In this document: one piece after another, positions 38,915-47,513 of the stretch
How the letters are laid out: each line of letters begins with the position of its first letter
Position numbering within the stretch: position 1 is the first letter of the stretch
Assembly (NCBI RefSeq): GCF_900239935.1
Contig: NZ_LT965929.1
Location: forward strand, 721,001-785,000
Direction: 5' to 3'
Source: Pseudoalteromonas carrageenovora IAM 12662
GTDB taxonomy: Bacteria; Pseudomonadota; Gammaproteobacteria; Enterobacterales; Alteromonadaceae
DNA: 64,000 bases
The notes under the pieces: generated by a model
What the model saw: only the letters and a program-made list of their open reading frames with translations
What the model was told of the DNA's origin: nothing
Databases searched by the model: none
Program-made: the position numbers and the translations under genes

Positions 38915-40756
38915 ATGAAATCAATTAAATTAGCTTTAGTTGCCAGCGGCGTTATGTTTGCCTTAAGTGGCTGTATAAATACTGAACTTAGTGATATCGC
39001 TAACAGTACTTCGCAGTTAAACACTCCAAACGCACAAGCAACTATTGTTTCAGAGCTCTCTAGCGAGCAACAACTAGATGTACTCGTTGCGCAGTATTAT
39101 GATGAGTCACTAACGTTTAAACCAATTAATGCAACGTACAGTGGCCGCAGCGAATTTAACGACACATTTACGCCAACTATTTCAAAACAAAACAGAGAAA
39201 AGAAAGCCGCTTTTTATAAAAAATATCAACAACGGTTGCGTTATATTGATAAAGCACAGCTAACAGGCCAAGCCCTTTTAAGTTACGAAATATTAAAGCG
39301 CGATCTTGCCCTTAATTTAGAAGGTATGCAGTTTCCTAGTTATATGCTGCCAATAAACCAAATGGCAGGTTCGCATAATACATTTGCAGGGTTTGGCTCA
39401 GGTCAAAGTGCTCAACCTTTTAATACAGTTGAAGATTATAATAACTTTATAAAGCGTAGCGAAGGGTTTGTGCAGTGGTTAGCCAGTGTACAAAGCTCAA
39501 TGGATCAGGGTATAGATGAAGGTATTACTTTACCTAAGCCATTAGCAAAAAAACTGCAGCCACAATTTGCAGCTCATGTTGTGCAAAGCGCTGAAGATTC
39601 TTTATTTTGGGGACCTATAAAAAACCTACCTTCGTCGTTTAGCGCTGAGCAGAAACAACAAATAACTGCAAAGTACCGCACACTGATTATGGAAAAGTTA
39701 GTGCCTGCTTATAAAAGTATGAGTGACTTTTTAGCTAACAAATACATTCCTAATAGCCGAGAGACATTTGGTTACAGTGACTTACCAAACGGTAAAGCGT
39801 GGTACGAATATCAAATCAAAAAAAATACCACGCTTAGTCTTTCTGCAAATGAAATTCACGACATTGGTTTAAGCGAAGTGTCGCGTATTCTAAGTGAAAT
39901 GAAAAAAGTAAAAGATACTGTTGGTTTTAAAGGCGATCTTGCAGCGTTTTTTGATCACTTACGTGACTCAGACGAGTTTTATTACAATACGCCACAGGAG
40001 CTAATTGCGGCTTATGAAAACGTTAAGCAAAAAATAGATGCTCGCTTGCCATTACTTTTTGATATTGCTCCAAAAGCGCCATACGTCGTAAAAGCAGTTG
40101 AAGTATACAGAGCTCAGTCGGCGGCTGGGGCGTCGTATGCGTCTCCGGCACCAGATGGTTCTCGCCCAGGTATTTTTTACATCAATACATTTAACCTAAA
40201 AGCGCAGCCTAAATTTTTACTTGAAACACTCTCTATTCATGAAGCTGCACCTGGGCATCACTTTCAAATTGCATTACAACAAGAAATAGAGGGCTTACCC
40301 GATTTTAGAAAGTTTGGTGGTTATACCGTATTTGCTGAAGGCTGGGCGCTGTACGCCGAAAGTTTGGGTAAAGAGCTTGGCTTATTTACCGACCCTTACA
40401 TGTGGTATGGGCGCTTAGCAGATGAACAACTTAGAGCTATGCGCTTAGTGCTTGATACCGGTTTTCATGCAAAGGGCTGGACACGTCAGCAGGGGATTGA
40501 TTACATGCTTGCTAACTCATCTATGGCTAAGAGTGATGTAATAGCTGAGGTTGAGCGTTATATTGCATGGCCTGGTCAAGCTTTATCATACAAGCTGGGT
40601 CAGTTTAAAATTCAGCAGTTACGTGACTACACTCAAAAAGAGTTAGGCGATAAGTTTGATATTAAAGCGTTCCACACGCAAATACTGATAGATGGCGCAT
40701 TACCAATGCCAATTTTAGAAGAAAAAATTAAACGTTGGGTTGCCACGCAGCAATAA
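38915..40756 (+). CDS. DUF885 family lipoprotein (putative metallopeptidase)
   Basis: A 613-aa lipoprotein with lipobox ALSGC (residues 16-20). The DUF885 domain holds the probable zinc motif HEAAPGHH (H442, E443, H448/H449), followed by FAEGWALYAE, which supplies a further acidic ligand. The family resembles M3/carboxypeptidase-Taq-like peptidases and is uncharacterised biochemically in most bacteria. Together with the divergent amidohydrolase it suggests peptide degradation in the envelope. Confidence 0.88.
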   Translation: MKSIKLALVASGVMFALSGCINTELSDIANSTSQLNTPNAQATIVSELSSEQQLDVLVAQYYDESLTFKPINATYSGRSEFNDTFTPTISKQNREKKAAFYKKYQQRLRYIDKAQLTGQALLSYEILKRDLALNLEGMQFPSYMLPINQMAGSHNTFAGFGSGQSAQPFNTVEDYNNFIKRSEGFVQWLASVQSSMDQGIDEGITLPKPLAKKLQPQFAAHVVQSAEDSLFWGPIKNLPSSFSAEQKQQITAKYRTLIMEKLVPAYKSMSDFLANKYIPNSRETFGYSDLPNGKAWYEYQIKKNTTLSLSANEIHDIGLSEVSRILSEMKKVKDTVGFKGDLAAFFDHLRDSDEFYYNTPQELIAAYENVKQKIDARLPLLFDIAPKAPYVVKAVEVYRAQSAAGASYASPAPDGSRPGIFYINTFNLKAQPKFLLETLSIHEAAPGHHFQIALQQEIEGLPDFRKFGGYTVFAEGWALYAESLGKELGLFTDPYMWYGRLADEQLRAMRLVLDTGFHAKGWTRQQGIDYMLANSSMAKSDVIAEVERYIAWPGQALSYKLGQFKIQQLRDYTQKELGDKFDIKAFHTQILIDGALPMPILEEKIKRWVATQQ

Positions 40757-40767
40757 TAAAAGACCCG

Positions 40768-40797
40768 AAAGCCCGTACTAATAAAGGCACGGGCTTT
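40768..40797 (+). terminator. Probable terminator after the DUF885 gene
   Basis: AAAGCCCGT / ACGGGCTTT perfect 9-bp arms, 12-nt loop. The T-run is short. Confidence 0.65.
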
Positions 40798-40852
40798 GCG
40801 CGTATAGCTGCAATACGTTAGAATGCGCGCTCTTTAGGGGCGCGAGTAAATT

Positions 40853-41365
40853 ATGTTTGATCAAGAATTAGCAAATACACAGTTTTGGCTTAAAAAAAAT
40901 CTAAGCGATATGAACCAAAACGAATGGGAAGCCATTTGTGATGGATGCGGAAAGTGTTGTTTAAACACCTTTATTGATAGCGAAGATGAAGACGAATTTA
41001 CAGCTACCGATCAGTTACGTGAAGGTGAGCAGTTAATATTTACAAATATTGTGTGTCAGTACCTTGATAACAATACCTGCGGCTGTAGCGAATACGAAAA
41101 CCGCCAAACACTTGTCCCTTCTTGCGTAAAACTAACCAAAGAAAACCTTAAAGATATTTTCTTTATGCCGCAAAGCTGCAGTTACCGCCGCCTACATGAA
41201 GGGCGTGGTTTAGCCTCATGGCACCCGTTATTAAATAACGGCGATAAAACTAAAATGCATGAGTTAGGAATTTCTGTTCAAGATAAAACGGTTAAAGATT
41301 GTGATGTTAAGCTTGATGATTTTGATTTATACATTGCCGAGTGGCCAACTAAGGATACTGATTAA
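40853..41365 (+). CDS. ycgN: YcgN family cysteine-cluster protein (UPF0260)
   Basis: A 170-aa cytoplasmic protein. The family core is EAICDGCGKCCLN, followed by CQYLDNNTCGCSEY and CSYRRLHEGRGLASWHPL, giving many conserved cysteines thought to bind zinc or iron. The function is unknown. It ends TAATG, overlapping the start of the methylase gene by one base, so the two are translationally coupled. Confidence 0.92.
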   Translation: MFDQELANTQFWLKKNLSDMNQNEWEAICDGCGKCCLNTFIDSEDEDEFTATDQLREGEQLIFTNIVCQYLDNNTCGCSEYENRQTLVPSCVKLTKENLKDIFFMPQSCSYRRLHEGRGLASWHPLLNNGDKTKMHELGISVQDKTVKDCDVKLDDFDLYIAEWPTKDTD

Positions 41366-41877
41366 TGAGTAAGCTAAAAGCTAGCATTGGTTTAATTAAT
41401 CCTAAAAGCCCAACAAACGTTGGTGGCGTTTTACGTGCCGCTGGTTGTTACGATGCTAAACACGTTTTTTTTACGGGTAACCGTTACTTAAATGCTAAAA
41501 AATTTCATACTGATACAAAAAATGTAGCTGAACGAATCCCCCTTACAGAAACTGATAACCTAGAAACGGTAAAGCCTGAAGGTGCCACTGTTGTTGTTAT
41601 CGAACTGATAGAAGGCGCGACACCTTTACCTGATTTTAAACACCCAGAAAACGCATTTTATGTATTTGGCCCAGAGGATGGCTCTGTATCAAAAGATGTT
41701 TTAAAGTGGTGTGATGAAGTGGTTTATATTCCAACAATCGGTTGCATGAACCTGGCTGCAACCTGTAATGTTGTTTTATACGACCGTTTGTCAAAACTTG
41801 GCGGCGTAGAGAGTAGTGACGACACTATTATTAGTTCTCGTGATACAAACAATAAAATGAAGTGGCAAAAAAGCTAA
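41365..41877 (+). CDS. SPOUT-family RNA 2'-O-methyltransferase (TrmH-like)
   Basis: A 170-aa protein with the three SpoU motifs: NVGGVLRAAGCY near the N-terminus, YVFGPEDGS, and IPTIGCMNLAATCNVVLYDRL at the C-terminal knot. The target is probably tRNA or rRNA ribose, but the exact site cannot be deduced. It lacks an extra N-terminal RNA-binding domain, as TrmL does. It is coupled to ycgN. Confidence 0.88.
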   Translation: MSKLKASIGLINPKSPTNVGGVLRAAGCYDAKHVFFTGNRYLNAKKFHTDTKNVAERIPLTETDNLETVKPEGATVVVIELIEGATPLPDFKHPENAFYVFGPEDGSVSKDVLKWCDEVVYIPTIGCMNLAATCNVVLYDRLSKLGGVESSDDTIISSRDTNNKMKWQKS

Positions 41878-42058
41878 TTAGTTAATCTTGCTTTTACGCT
41901 TATTTTATAGCCTTGGTTGCGCATAGTTTATAATGCGCAACAGCATTACCTTTATCCTATAAACATTCCCTCTTTGTTAAATCCTTACCTACTTAAATCA
42001 TGCAAAAAATTCATTGTTAGCTAAGCTTGAATAAATTAAAACATTTTAAGATATTACA

Positions 42059-42952
42059 ATGCGTTGGTTATTTTTATTAGTTCTATTATTAGCGAGCAAA
42101 CTTAGTTATTCAGATTCAATAGTTGAATATCATTTAAAGGGTAGTCACCAAGTAGTATACGGGTACAACCATAAATCGGGCATATTGTTTGAGGCTAAAA
42201 ATGCAAAGCAAACTATTCATCTAGCCACTTTAGACTGGCCTCCCTATATTGGTAACGACTTATGTAAAAAAGGGTGGGTATATCAATTCTCGGTCGCGTT
42301 ATTACATAGCAAAGGTTACAGCGTTTACATTGAGTTTTTACCGTGGGCACGCGCAGTTAGAAACGTTGAACTAGGCAAAGCAGATATACTATTACCCGAG
42401 TATTTTATTGAAGATACTGCGCCTTCTGACTACGTAACAGATAAAAATCGCCGTGAATTACTGGGGTTATCAAATTCATTTTTAGGCGGAGAAATCGCTT
42501 TTATAAAGCGAAAAGAGGATGAAGATCGTTTTACAGGCAATTTAAAATCACTTAAAGGGCATAAAATTGGTGTCGTGAGAGGGTATCAAAACACGCCAGA
42601 ATTTGATGCGATGATGGATAATGGCGAGTTTGAAACAATAAAAACTGTAGATGACTTACAACTTGTACAGATACTTGTCGCAAAACGTGTTGATTTAATC
42701 ATTGGCGATCCTCAGGTACTAAAATTTGCGATAAGTTATTCAACATTGAGTGACGATAAAAAGCAGTTTTTATTAAATTCTATTGAGCAAGAAACTACAC
42801 CGTTACAATACAACCCTTTTTATTTTGCTATTAGTAAACTCACACCGTCATGGCTTACAGTGCTAGAAGATATAAATAAGGGGCTTTATCAATTTCATAA
42901 TAGCGGAGAAACGGCTCGAATTATTAAAAACCTTACCAAAACCTGCAAATAA
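42059..42952 (+). CDS. Periplasmic solute-binding protein (family 3 type)
   Basis: A 297-aa protein with a signal peptide (about 1-18) and an SBP_bac_3-like two-lobe fold: LATLDWPPYIG at the start of lobe 1, PWARAVRNVELGKADILLP, then KGHKIGVVRGYQ and VDLIIGDPQV in lobe 2. No permease or ATPase is adjacent, so it may be an orphan sensor-type binding protein, as is common in Alteromonadales. The translation start has no obvious ribosome-binding site. Confidence 0.82.
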   Translation: MRWLFLLVLLLASKLSYSDSIVEYHLKGSHQVVYGYNHKSGILFEAKNAKQTIHLATLDWPPYIGNDLCKKGWVYQFSVALLHSKGYSVYIEFLPWARAVRNVELGKADILLPEYFIEDTAPSDYVTDKNRRELLGLSNSFLGGEIAFIKRKEDEDRFTGNLKSLKGHKIGVVRGYQNTPEFDAMMDNGEFETIKTVDDLQLVQILVAKRVDLIIGDPQVLKFAISYSTLSDDKKQFLLNSIEQETTPLQYNPFYFAISKLTPSWLTVLEDINKGLYQFHNSGETARIIKNLTKTCK

Positions 42953-42954
42953 TT

Positions 42955-42964
42955 AGAACGTTCC
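42955..42964. promoter_or_regulatory. Palindrome upstream of the sugar transporter
   Basis: AGAACGTTCC, with an 8-bp palindromic core GAACGTTC. A perfect 10-bp version GGAACGTTCC lies downstream of the same gene at 44351-44360. It may be an operator; the binding protein is unknown. Confidence 0.3.
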
Positions 42965-43035
42965 TATAGACACTTCACCCAATTTACGTTTAAACAGGTA
43001 AACTTGCTTTAAATTGTTAATGGAGTGAAAACAAC

Positions 43036-44292
43036 GTGAGTGAAATAAATACAAATCAATCATTCGCGGTCAACGAACAGTCTAATAAAAATTATCTGTT
43101 TCCACTGACTGCAATGACGACCCTGTTTTTTTTATGGGGCTTTATAACTGTTTTAAATGATGTGCTGATCCCGCGCTTAAAAGACGTATTTGATCTAACG
43201 TATTTTGAAGCAATGCTAGTACAGTTTTGCTTTTTTGGGGCCTATTTTATTGTTTCTATACCTGCAGGTATTTTAGTAAAGCAGCTAGGCTATAAAAAGG
43301 GCATATTAACGGGTTTAATAGTTGCCTCTATCGGTTGTATGTTGTTCTACCCAGCTGTTGTAGTGCATGAGTACTGGTTATTTTTAGGTGCTTTATTTGT
43401 GCTTGCTGCAGGCGTAACAGTACTACAAGTTTCTGCTAATCCATATGTGGCTGCACTTGGCCCTGAAAAAACAGCTTCTTCTCGTTTAAACTTAGCACAA
43501 GCACTCAATGCTTTAGGCACAACGGTTGGGCCTTATGTTGGTGGTATTTTATTTTTTGGAACTGCTGGCACACTCGCGGCTTCCGCGGCGAGTGCTGAGT
43601 CTGTAAAAGTACCTTATTTAATGCTAGCTGCAGCTTTATTGTTAATCGCTATTATTTTTGCATTTATTAAACTACCTGAAATAGAGGCCCATAAAGAAGA
43701 GAACAATGCAGCCATTGAATCTCGCTCGCTTACCCAAGCACCACATTTAACTATGGGTGTACTTGCCATATTTTGTTATGTAGGGGGTGAGGTTGCTATA
43801 GGTAGCTTTTTGGTTAATTACATCGGTGAAGCTCATATAGCGGGCCTTGAAGAGCATGCAGCTGCTGCACTTATTAGTTACTACTGGGGTGGTGCGATGG
43901 TAGGGCGTTTTATTGGCTCGGCACTTTTACAAAAAATAGCCCCATCGAAAGCCATTGCCTTCAACGCATTTAGTGTTATTGCATTACTGCTTATTACTAT
44001 ATTTACACAAGGTGATGTAGCGCTTTATTCAGTACTTGCGATAGGTTTATTTAATTCTATTATGTTTCCAACAATATTTTCTGTAGCCATTGAAAAGCTA
44101 GGATCACTGACAAGCAAAGGCTCTGGTTGGTTATGTTTAGCTATTGTTGGTGGAGCATTAGTTCCATTACTACAAGGTTTTATAGCCGATACGGTAAACA
44201 TACAGCAAAGCTTTTTTGTACCAATGATATGTTATGTATTTATAGCATGGTATGGCTTAAACGTTGTCCGCTTAGCAAATAAGTGGAAATAA
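43036..44292 (+). CDS. Sugar MFS transporter (FucP/NagP type)
   Basis: A 418-aa proton-coupled sugar symporter with 12 predicted helices. It shows the FucP-family signature TLFFLWGFITVLNDVLIPRLK at the first helix, LQVSANPYVAALGPEKTASSRLNLAQALNALGT and VGRFIGSALL. Candidates are fucose, glucose/galactose or N-acetylglucosamine. No catabolic genes are adjacent, so the substrate cannot be chosen. The start is GTG with TGGAG about 10 nt upstream. Flanking palindromes may serve regulation. Confidence 0.88.
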   Translation: MSEINTNQSFAVNEQSNKNYLFPLTAMTTLFFLWGFITVLNDVLIPRLKDVFDLTYFEAMLVQFCFFGAYFIVSIPAGILVKQLGYKKGILTGLIVASIGCMLFYPAVVVHEYWLFLGALFVLAAGVTVLQVSANPYVAALGPEKTASSRLNLAQALNALGTTVGPYVGGILFFGTAGTLAASAASAESVKVPYLMLAAALLLIAIIFAFIKLPEIEAHKEENNAAIESRSLTQAPHLTMGVLAIFCYVGGEVAIGSFLVNYIGEAHIAGLEEHAAAALISYYWGGAMVGRFIGSALLQKIAPSKAIAFNAFSVIALLLITIFTQGDVALYSVLAIGLFNSIMFPTIFSVAIEKLGSLTSKGSGWLCLAIVGGALVPLLQGFIADTVNIQQSFFVPMICYVFIAWYGLNVVRLANKWK

Positions 44293-44303
44293 TACTGTAA
44301 TTG

Positions 44304-44333
44304 TAAGTGACTGAATACGTATTCAGTCACTTA
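44304..44333. repeat. 30-bp perfect palindrome after the sugar transporter
   Basis: A perfect, uninterrupted 30-bp palindrome centred between 44318 and 44319, with core TGAATAC/GTATTCA. It can form a 13-bp hairpin with a 4-nt loop but has no U-run. It may be a transcription end, an mRNA 3' stabiliser, or a dimeric-regulator operator. Confidence 0.7.
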
Positions 44334-44350
44334 TAACTCACAATAAATAC

Positions 44351-44360
44351 GGAACGTTCC
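44351..44360. promoter_or_regulatory. GGAACGTTCC palindrome
   Basis: A perfect 10-bp palindrome in the intergenic region downstream of the MFS transporter. It resembles the imperfect copy at 42955-42964. Confidence 0.3.
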
Positions 44361-44549
44361 AATCTTGGATTTTCCCCTATGTCGCCTCTCTTAAAATTAG
44401 TTACTTACCTTGTTGTATTGTTAAAAGCTTACTACTTTATTATTGTTTCTTATTGATTATTTACTTTTAAGTCTTGCTTAGTAAGACATTTAGCGCTTTT
44501 TTTGCTAAAAATATAAGGTTATTAATGAAGAATAATATAAAGGATTTAT

Positions 44550-44783
44550 ATGCTTAACTCTTTAAAATTAAGTTTTAAAATAATGACTGTACCTCTTACT
44601 GTCATCCAGGAAAAAATAGTCTCTGCTTTTTATTTTGTAGCGTGTTTTTTAGTTGCTAAATTATTTATGGTTATTTATACAGTAAAATCTTACCCGTTTG
44701 ATTATGATAATTTATTAAATACGTTCAATATTACTAGAGTTTTAGGGCTTGATTTAAATCGTTTAGGTGCAACTAATGCCTAA
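44550..44783 (+). CDS. Small putative membrane protein (77 aa) upstream of the diguanylate cyclase
   Basis: Not recognised. AAGGA lies 5 nt before ATG 44550. The protein has an amphipathic N-terminus and one strong hydrophobic helix (about 26-45, SAFYFVACFLVAKLFMVIYT). Its last 8 bp overlap the start of the GGDEF gene, an arrangement that suggests translational coupling. It may be a small regulator or partner of that cyclase, or a non-functional leader ORF. Confidence 0.5.
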   Translation: MLNSLKLSFKIMTVPLTVIQEKIVSAFYFVACFLVAKLFMVIYTVKSYPFDYDNLLNTFNITRVLGLDLNRLGATNA

Positions 44784-45864
44784 AAAAAGTAATAATGCAC
44801 AAAACTGGCTTAGTCTAATCAACATAGACAATGTTTACAGCTCTGATAAGCAACGCCAGGCATTGTCCTTATTTGCAATGATTGCAATAGCTATTGTTGT
44901 TTTATCAATGTTGGTAATTTTAAATTACGATGTTTATTCGCCTATTCTAACTATCTCCTTAATTCTGGTTAATATCACTATTACCAGTAGTACTTTATAT
45001 TTTATAAAAACAGGGAAGCTTGAGGTTGTAGCGCTCATTAGCATGGGTATTGTATTTATAATGTGTATTGCACTTACCTATACAGGCGGGAAAGAAAACA
45101 CCGGGCTTTATTGGCTTATGTTTTACCCCGTTGTTAGTTTTGCATCTTTAGGGGCTAAACATGGAACATGGCTTGGCTCATGTCTATTAGTCTGTTGTAC
45201 GTTTATTTTATATGGCCCCGATATAGGTCAAGTTAATTACCCAGAGGTAGAAAAATCGCGTTTCTTAGCTGCTTTTACTTTAGTTTTTGTGTTTTCTTTT
45301 ATTGGTGAATACTTTAGGCACAAAAGCCATATGGACATTGCAGGTATAACACTTGAGCAAACACAAGATGCTTATACCGATCAGCTCACCGGTGGTGCTA
45401 ACAGGCGTTTTATAACCTCACATTTTTTAAAGTTGGTTGATGAAAACCCACACGAATACTTGCCTTTTTCAATTTTATTACTCGATTTAGATAACTTTAA
45501 AGCGATGAACGACACGTATGGCCATGACTTTGGTGATACTGTTTTAATTGAGTTTACAAAATTGCTAGAGTCGCAGTTTCCAAGTTCGGCTGTTAAAGCG
45601 CGTTATGGAGGGGAAGAATTTGTAGTTATATTGCCAAATGAGCGAAGTCAAAGGGCAGCTAAATTAGCGGATAAGTTTAGAAATCATGTTAGTGAACATG
45701 TTATTTTAACTAGTGATAAAGCAAAAGTCGCCTTTACGTGTAGTATAGGCGTAGCACAAGTTAATAATGTGGCCGAGTACGATAACGAACTAAAAAAAGC
45801 TGATGAGTACTTATACCTTGCAAAAGAACAAGGTCGTAATAAGGTTATGTCAGCACATAGTTAA
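44776..45864 (+). CDS. Membrane-bound diguanylate cyclase (GGDEF)
   Basis: A 362-aa protein with about six N-terminal membrane helices (residues 25-180), a short linker, and a GGDEF domain: YTDQLTGGANRRF, LLDLDNFKAMNDTYGHDFGD and an intact active site RYGGEEFV. It makes c-di-GMP from two GTP. No RxxD inhibitory site is seen before GGEEF. ATG 44776 with AGGTG upstream is chosen. The membrane part is an unassigned sensor. Confidence 0.9.
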   Translation: MPKKSNNAQNWLSLINIDNVYSSDKQRQALSLFAMIAIAIVVLSMLVILNYDVYSPILTISLILVNITITSSTLYFIKTGKLEVVALISMGIVFIMCIALTYTGGKENTGLYWLMFYPVVSFASLGAKHGTWLGSCLLVCCTFILYGPDIGQVNYPEVEKSRFLAAFTLVFVFSFIGEYFRHKSHMDIAGITLEQTQDAYTDQLTGGANRRFITSHFLKLVDENPHEYLPFSILLLDLDNFKAMNDTYGHDFGDTVLIEFTKLLESQFPSSAVKARYGGEEFVVILPNERSQRAAKLADKFRNHVSEHVILTSDKAKVAFTCSIGVAQVNNVAEYDNELKKADEYLYLAKEQGRNKVMSAHS

Positions 45865-45872
45865 GGCAAAGT

Positions 45873-46499
45873 ATGACCCAAAGTAAACTTATATATATTC
45901 ATGACCCTATGTGCAGCTGGTGTTGGGGTTTTTCACCTACCTGGTTAAAATTAAAAAGCGAGCTAGAAAATAACTTTAAAGATATATTATCGATTGAATA
46001 CAAAGTAGGGGGATTAGCACCGGACAGCCAAGAACCTATGCCACAAAATATGCAGGATATACTACAAAAAACATGGCATAAAATTTCAGAGCAGTTGGGT
46101 ACGCAATTCAATTATGACTTTTGGCGTAAATGTCAGCCAAGGCGTTCAACGTACCCCGCATGTAGAGCAGCACTTATAGCGCGCAAAGCAAATAAAGAGG
46201 CCAACATGGTCGCTGCTATTCAACATGCTTATTATCTCAATGCTCAAAACCCATCTGATGAAAGCACACTCATATCACTTGCACATGAGATTGGTCTTGA
46301 CGCAGAAGCTTTTGCAAGTTCACTGCAATCACATCAAATTAATGATGAGCTTAATGCTGAGCTTGCATATGCGCATAGCTTACCCATTCAAGGCTTTCCA
46401 TCATTAGTGCTTATTAATAATGGTAAAGCTTTTCCTATTGCGATTAATTATACCGATTGGCAGCAGTCATTTAATAAAATTAGCGCGCTTTTAAAATAA
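45873..46499 (+). CDS. DsbA-family oxidoreductase (FrnE-like)
   Basis: A 208-aa thioredoxin-fold protein with an inserted helical domain. The active site is CSWC in DPMCSWCWGF and the cis-proline loop is IQGFPSL. There is no signal peptide, so it acts in the cytoplasm, as the COG3531/FrnE group does. It starts 8 bp after the diguanylate cyclase stop and is probably co-transcribed with it. Confidence 0.88.
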   Translation: MTQSKLIYIHDPMCSWCWGFSPTWLKLKSELENNFKDILSIEYKVGGLAPDSQEPMPQNMQDILQKTWHKISEQLGTQFNYDFWRKCQPRRSTYPACRAALIARKANKEANMVAAIQHAYYLNAQNPSDESTLISLAHEIGLDAEAFASSLQSHQINDELNAELAYAHSLPIQGFPSLVLINNGKAFPIAINYTDWQQSFNKISALLK

Positions 46500-46591
46500 T
46501 TTTTTATAAATGAGTGCTTTGTCATCAAACACTCAGGCCCTTTTTAAATCACTCAGCACACTTTTAGCCTATTAAGTCGTAATTATTACTG

Positions 46592-46647
46592 TTGTCATAA
46601 AACCGACTTTTTTGCGCAACATGCTTGTCATTTTTCATCTATACAAT
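46592..46647 (+). promoter_or_regulatory. Candidate PhoB-dependent promoter of the TonB2 operon
   Basis: TTGTCAT occurs at 46592-46598 and again at 46625-46631, 33 bp (three 11-bp steps) apart. The second copy is followed by exactly 10 bp and then a -10 TACAAT (46642-46647), the same geometry as in the E. coli phoA promoter. The two intermediate 11-bp positions match poorly (4/7 and 2/7), so this is weaker than the site at 51999. Confidence 0.45.
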
Positions 46648-46664
46648 TTCGCTCATTGAAAATC

Positions 46665-46705
46665 TTTAGTCTTTAAATTGTTTGCATTGAACAATTAAAG
46701 CTAAA
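46665..46705 (+). other. Stem-loop near the predicted 5' end of the TonB2 operon mRNA
   Basis: TTTAG-CTTT-AATTGTT (with two single-base bulges) pairs with AACAATT-AAAG-CTAAA around a 7-nt loop, a few bases after the predicted transcription start and about 45 bp before the first gene. Confidence 0.5.
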
Positions 46706-46750
46706 AAACAAACTAGCAAATCCGCTAATTAACGAGTAAAGGTGTATGCG

Positions 46751-47503
46751 ATGAAAGGCGTTAAACCATTAATCTTAGCTGGTATTGTGGCCGCAAGTGC
46801 TGCTGTACACGCAAACGATTTAGATAAGGTTATCGATAAAAGCAGCGAAATAAATAAGTCAGCTGCGCAATCACAAACAAAAATAGACAAGATTGCAGAC
46901 TCAATGCAAGGACGTCTTCAACAATTTAAAACGCTTAATAAAGAAATTGACGGGTTAGCTGTTTACAACGCGCAATTAACTAAGCAGTTAAATAACCAAA
47001 TTGAAGAAATGGAATCACTTAACCTGTCAATGGATCAAGTTTCTATTATTGAGCGTCAAATTACCCCGCTTATGCTGCGTATGATCACAGGTCTTGAGCA
47101 GTTTGTAGCACTAGATGTGCCATTTTTAACTGACGAACGCACAAAAAGAATTACCTCTTTAAGTGAAATGATGAACCGAGCAGACATCAATTCAAGCGAA
47201 AAATTTCGCCGTGTACTTGAAGCTTACCAAGTTGAAGTTGATTACGGGCGCACTATTGAAGCCTACACCTCTTTATTAGATATAGACGGTAAAGAGCGCG
47301 AAGTAGATTTTTTACGCATTGGCCGCTTAGAACTTATTTACTTAACACGCGACGGTAAAAAAGCAGGTAGCTGGAATGCAGACACTAAATCGTTTGTTGC
47401 TTTGCCTGATTCTACAATAAGCCAAATCAATAAAGGTTTACGCATAGCGCGTAAGCAACTTGCCCCAGATATGTTAACTCTGCCAGTACACGCAGCAGAA
47501 TAA
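46751..47503 (+). CDS. DUF3450 periplasmic protein of the TonB2 cluster
   Basis: A 250-aa exported protein. Its signal peptide is MKGVKPLILAGIVAASAAVHA, then comes a long coiled coil (about 25-100), then a compact C-terminal domain (RIGRLELIYLTRDGKKAGSWN). DUF3450 proteins regularly head TonB2/TtpC operons in marine gammaproteobacteria; their job there is not established. ATG 46751 with AAAGGTG upstream is preferred over the in-frame GTG 46742. Confidence 0.88.
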   Translation: MKGVKPLILAGIVAASAAVHANDLDKVIDKSSEINKSAAQSQTKIDKIADSMQGRLQQFKTLNKEIDGLAVYNAQLTKQLNNQIEEMESLNLSMDQVSIIERQITPLMLRMITGLEQFVALDVPFLTDERTKRITSLSEMMNRADINSSEKFRRVLEAYQVEVDYGRTIEAYTSLLDIDGKEREVDFLRIGRLELIYLTRDGKKAGSWNADTKSFVALPDSTISQINKGLRIARKQLAPDMLTLPVHAAE

Positions 47504-47513
47504 GAGGTTAAAA

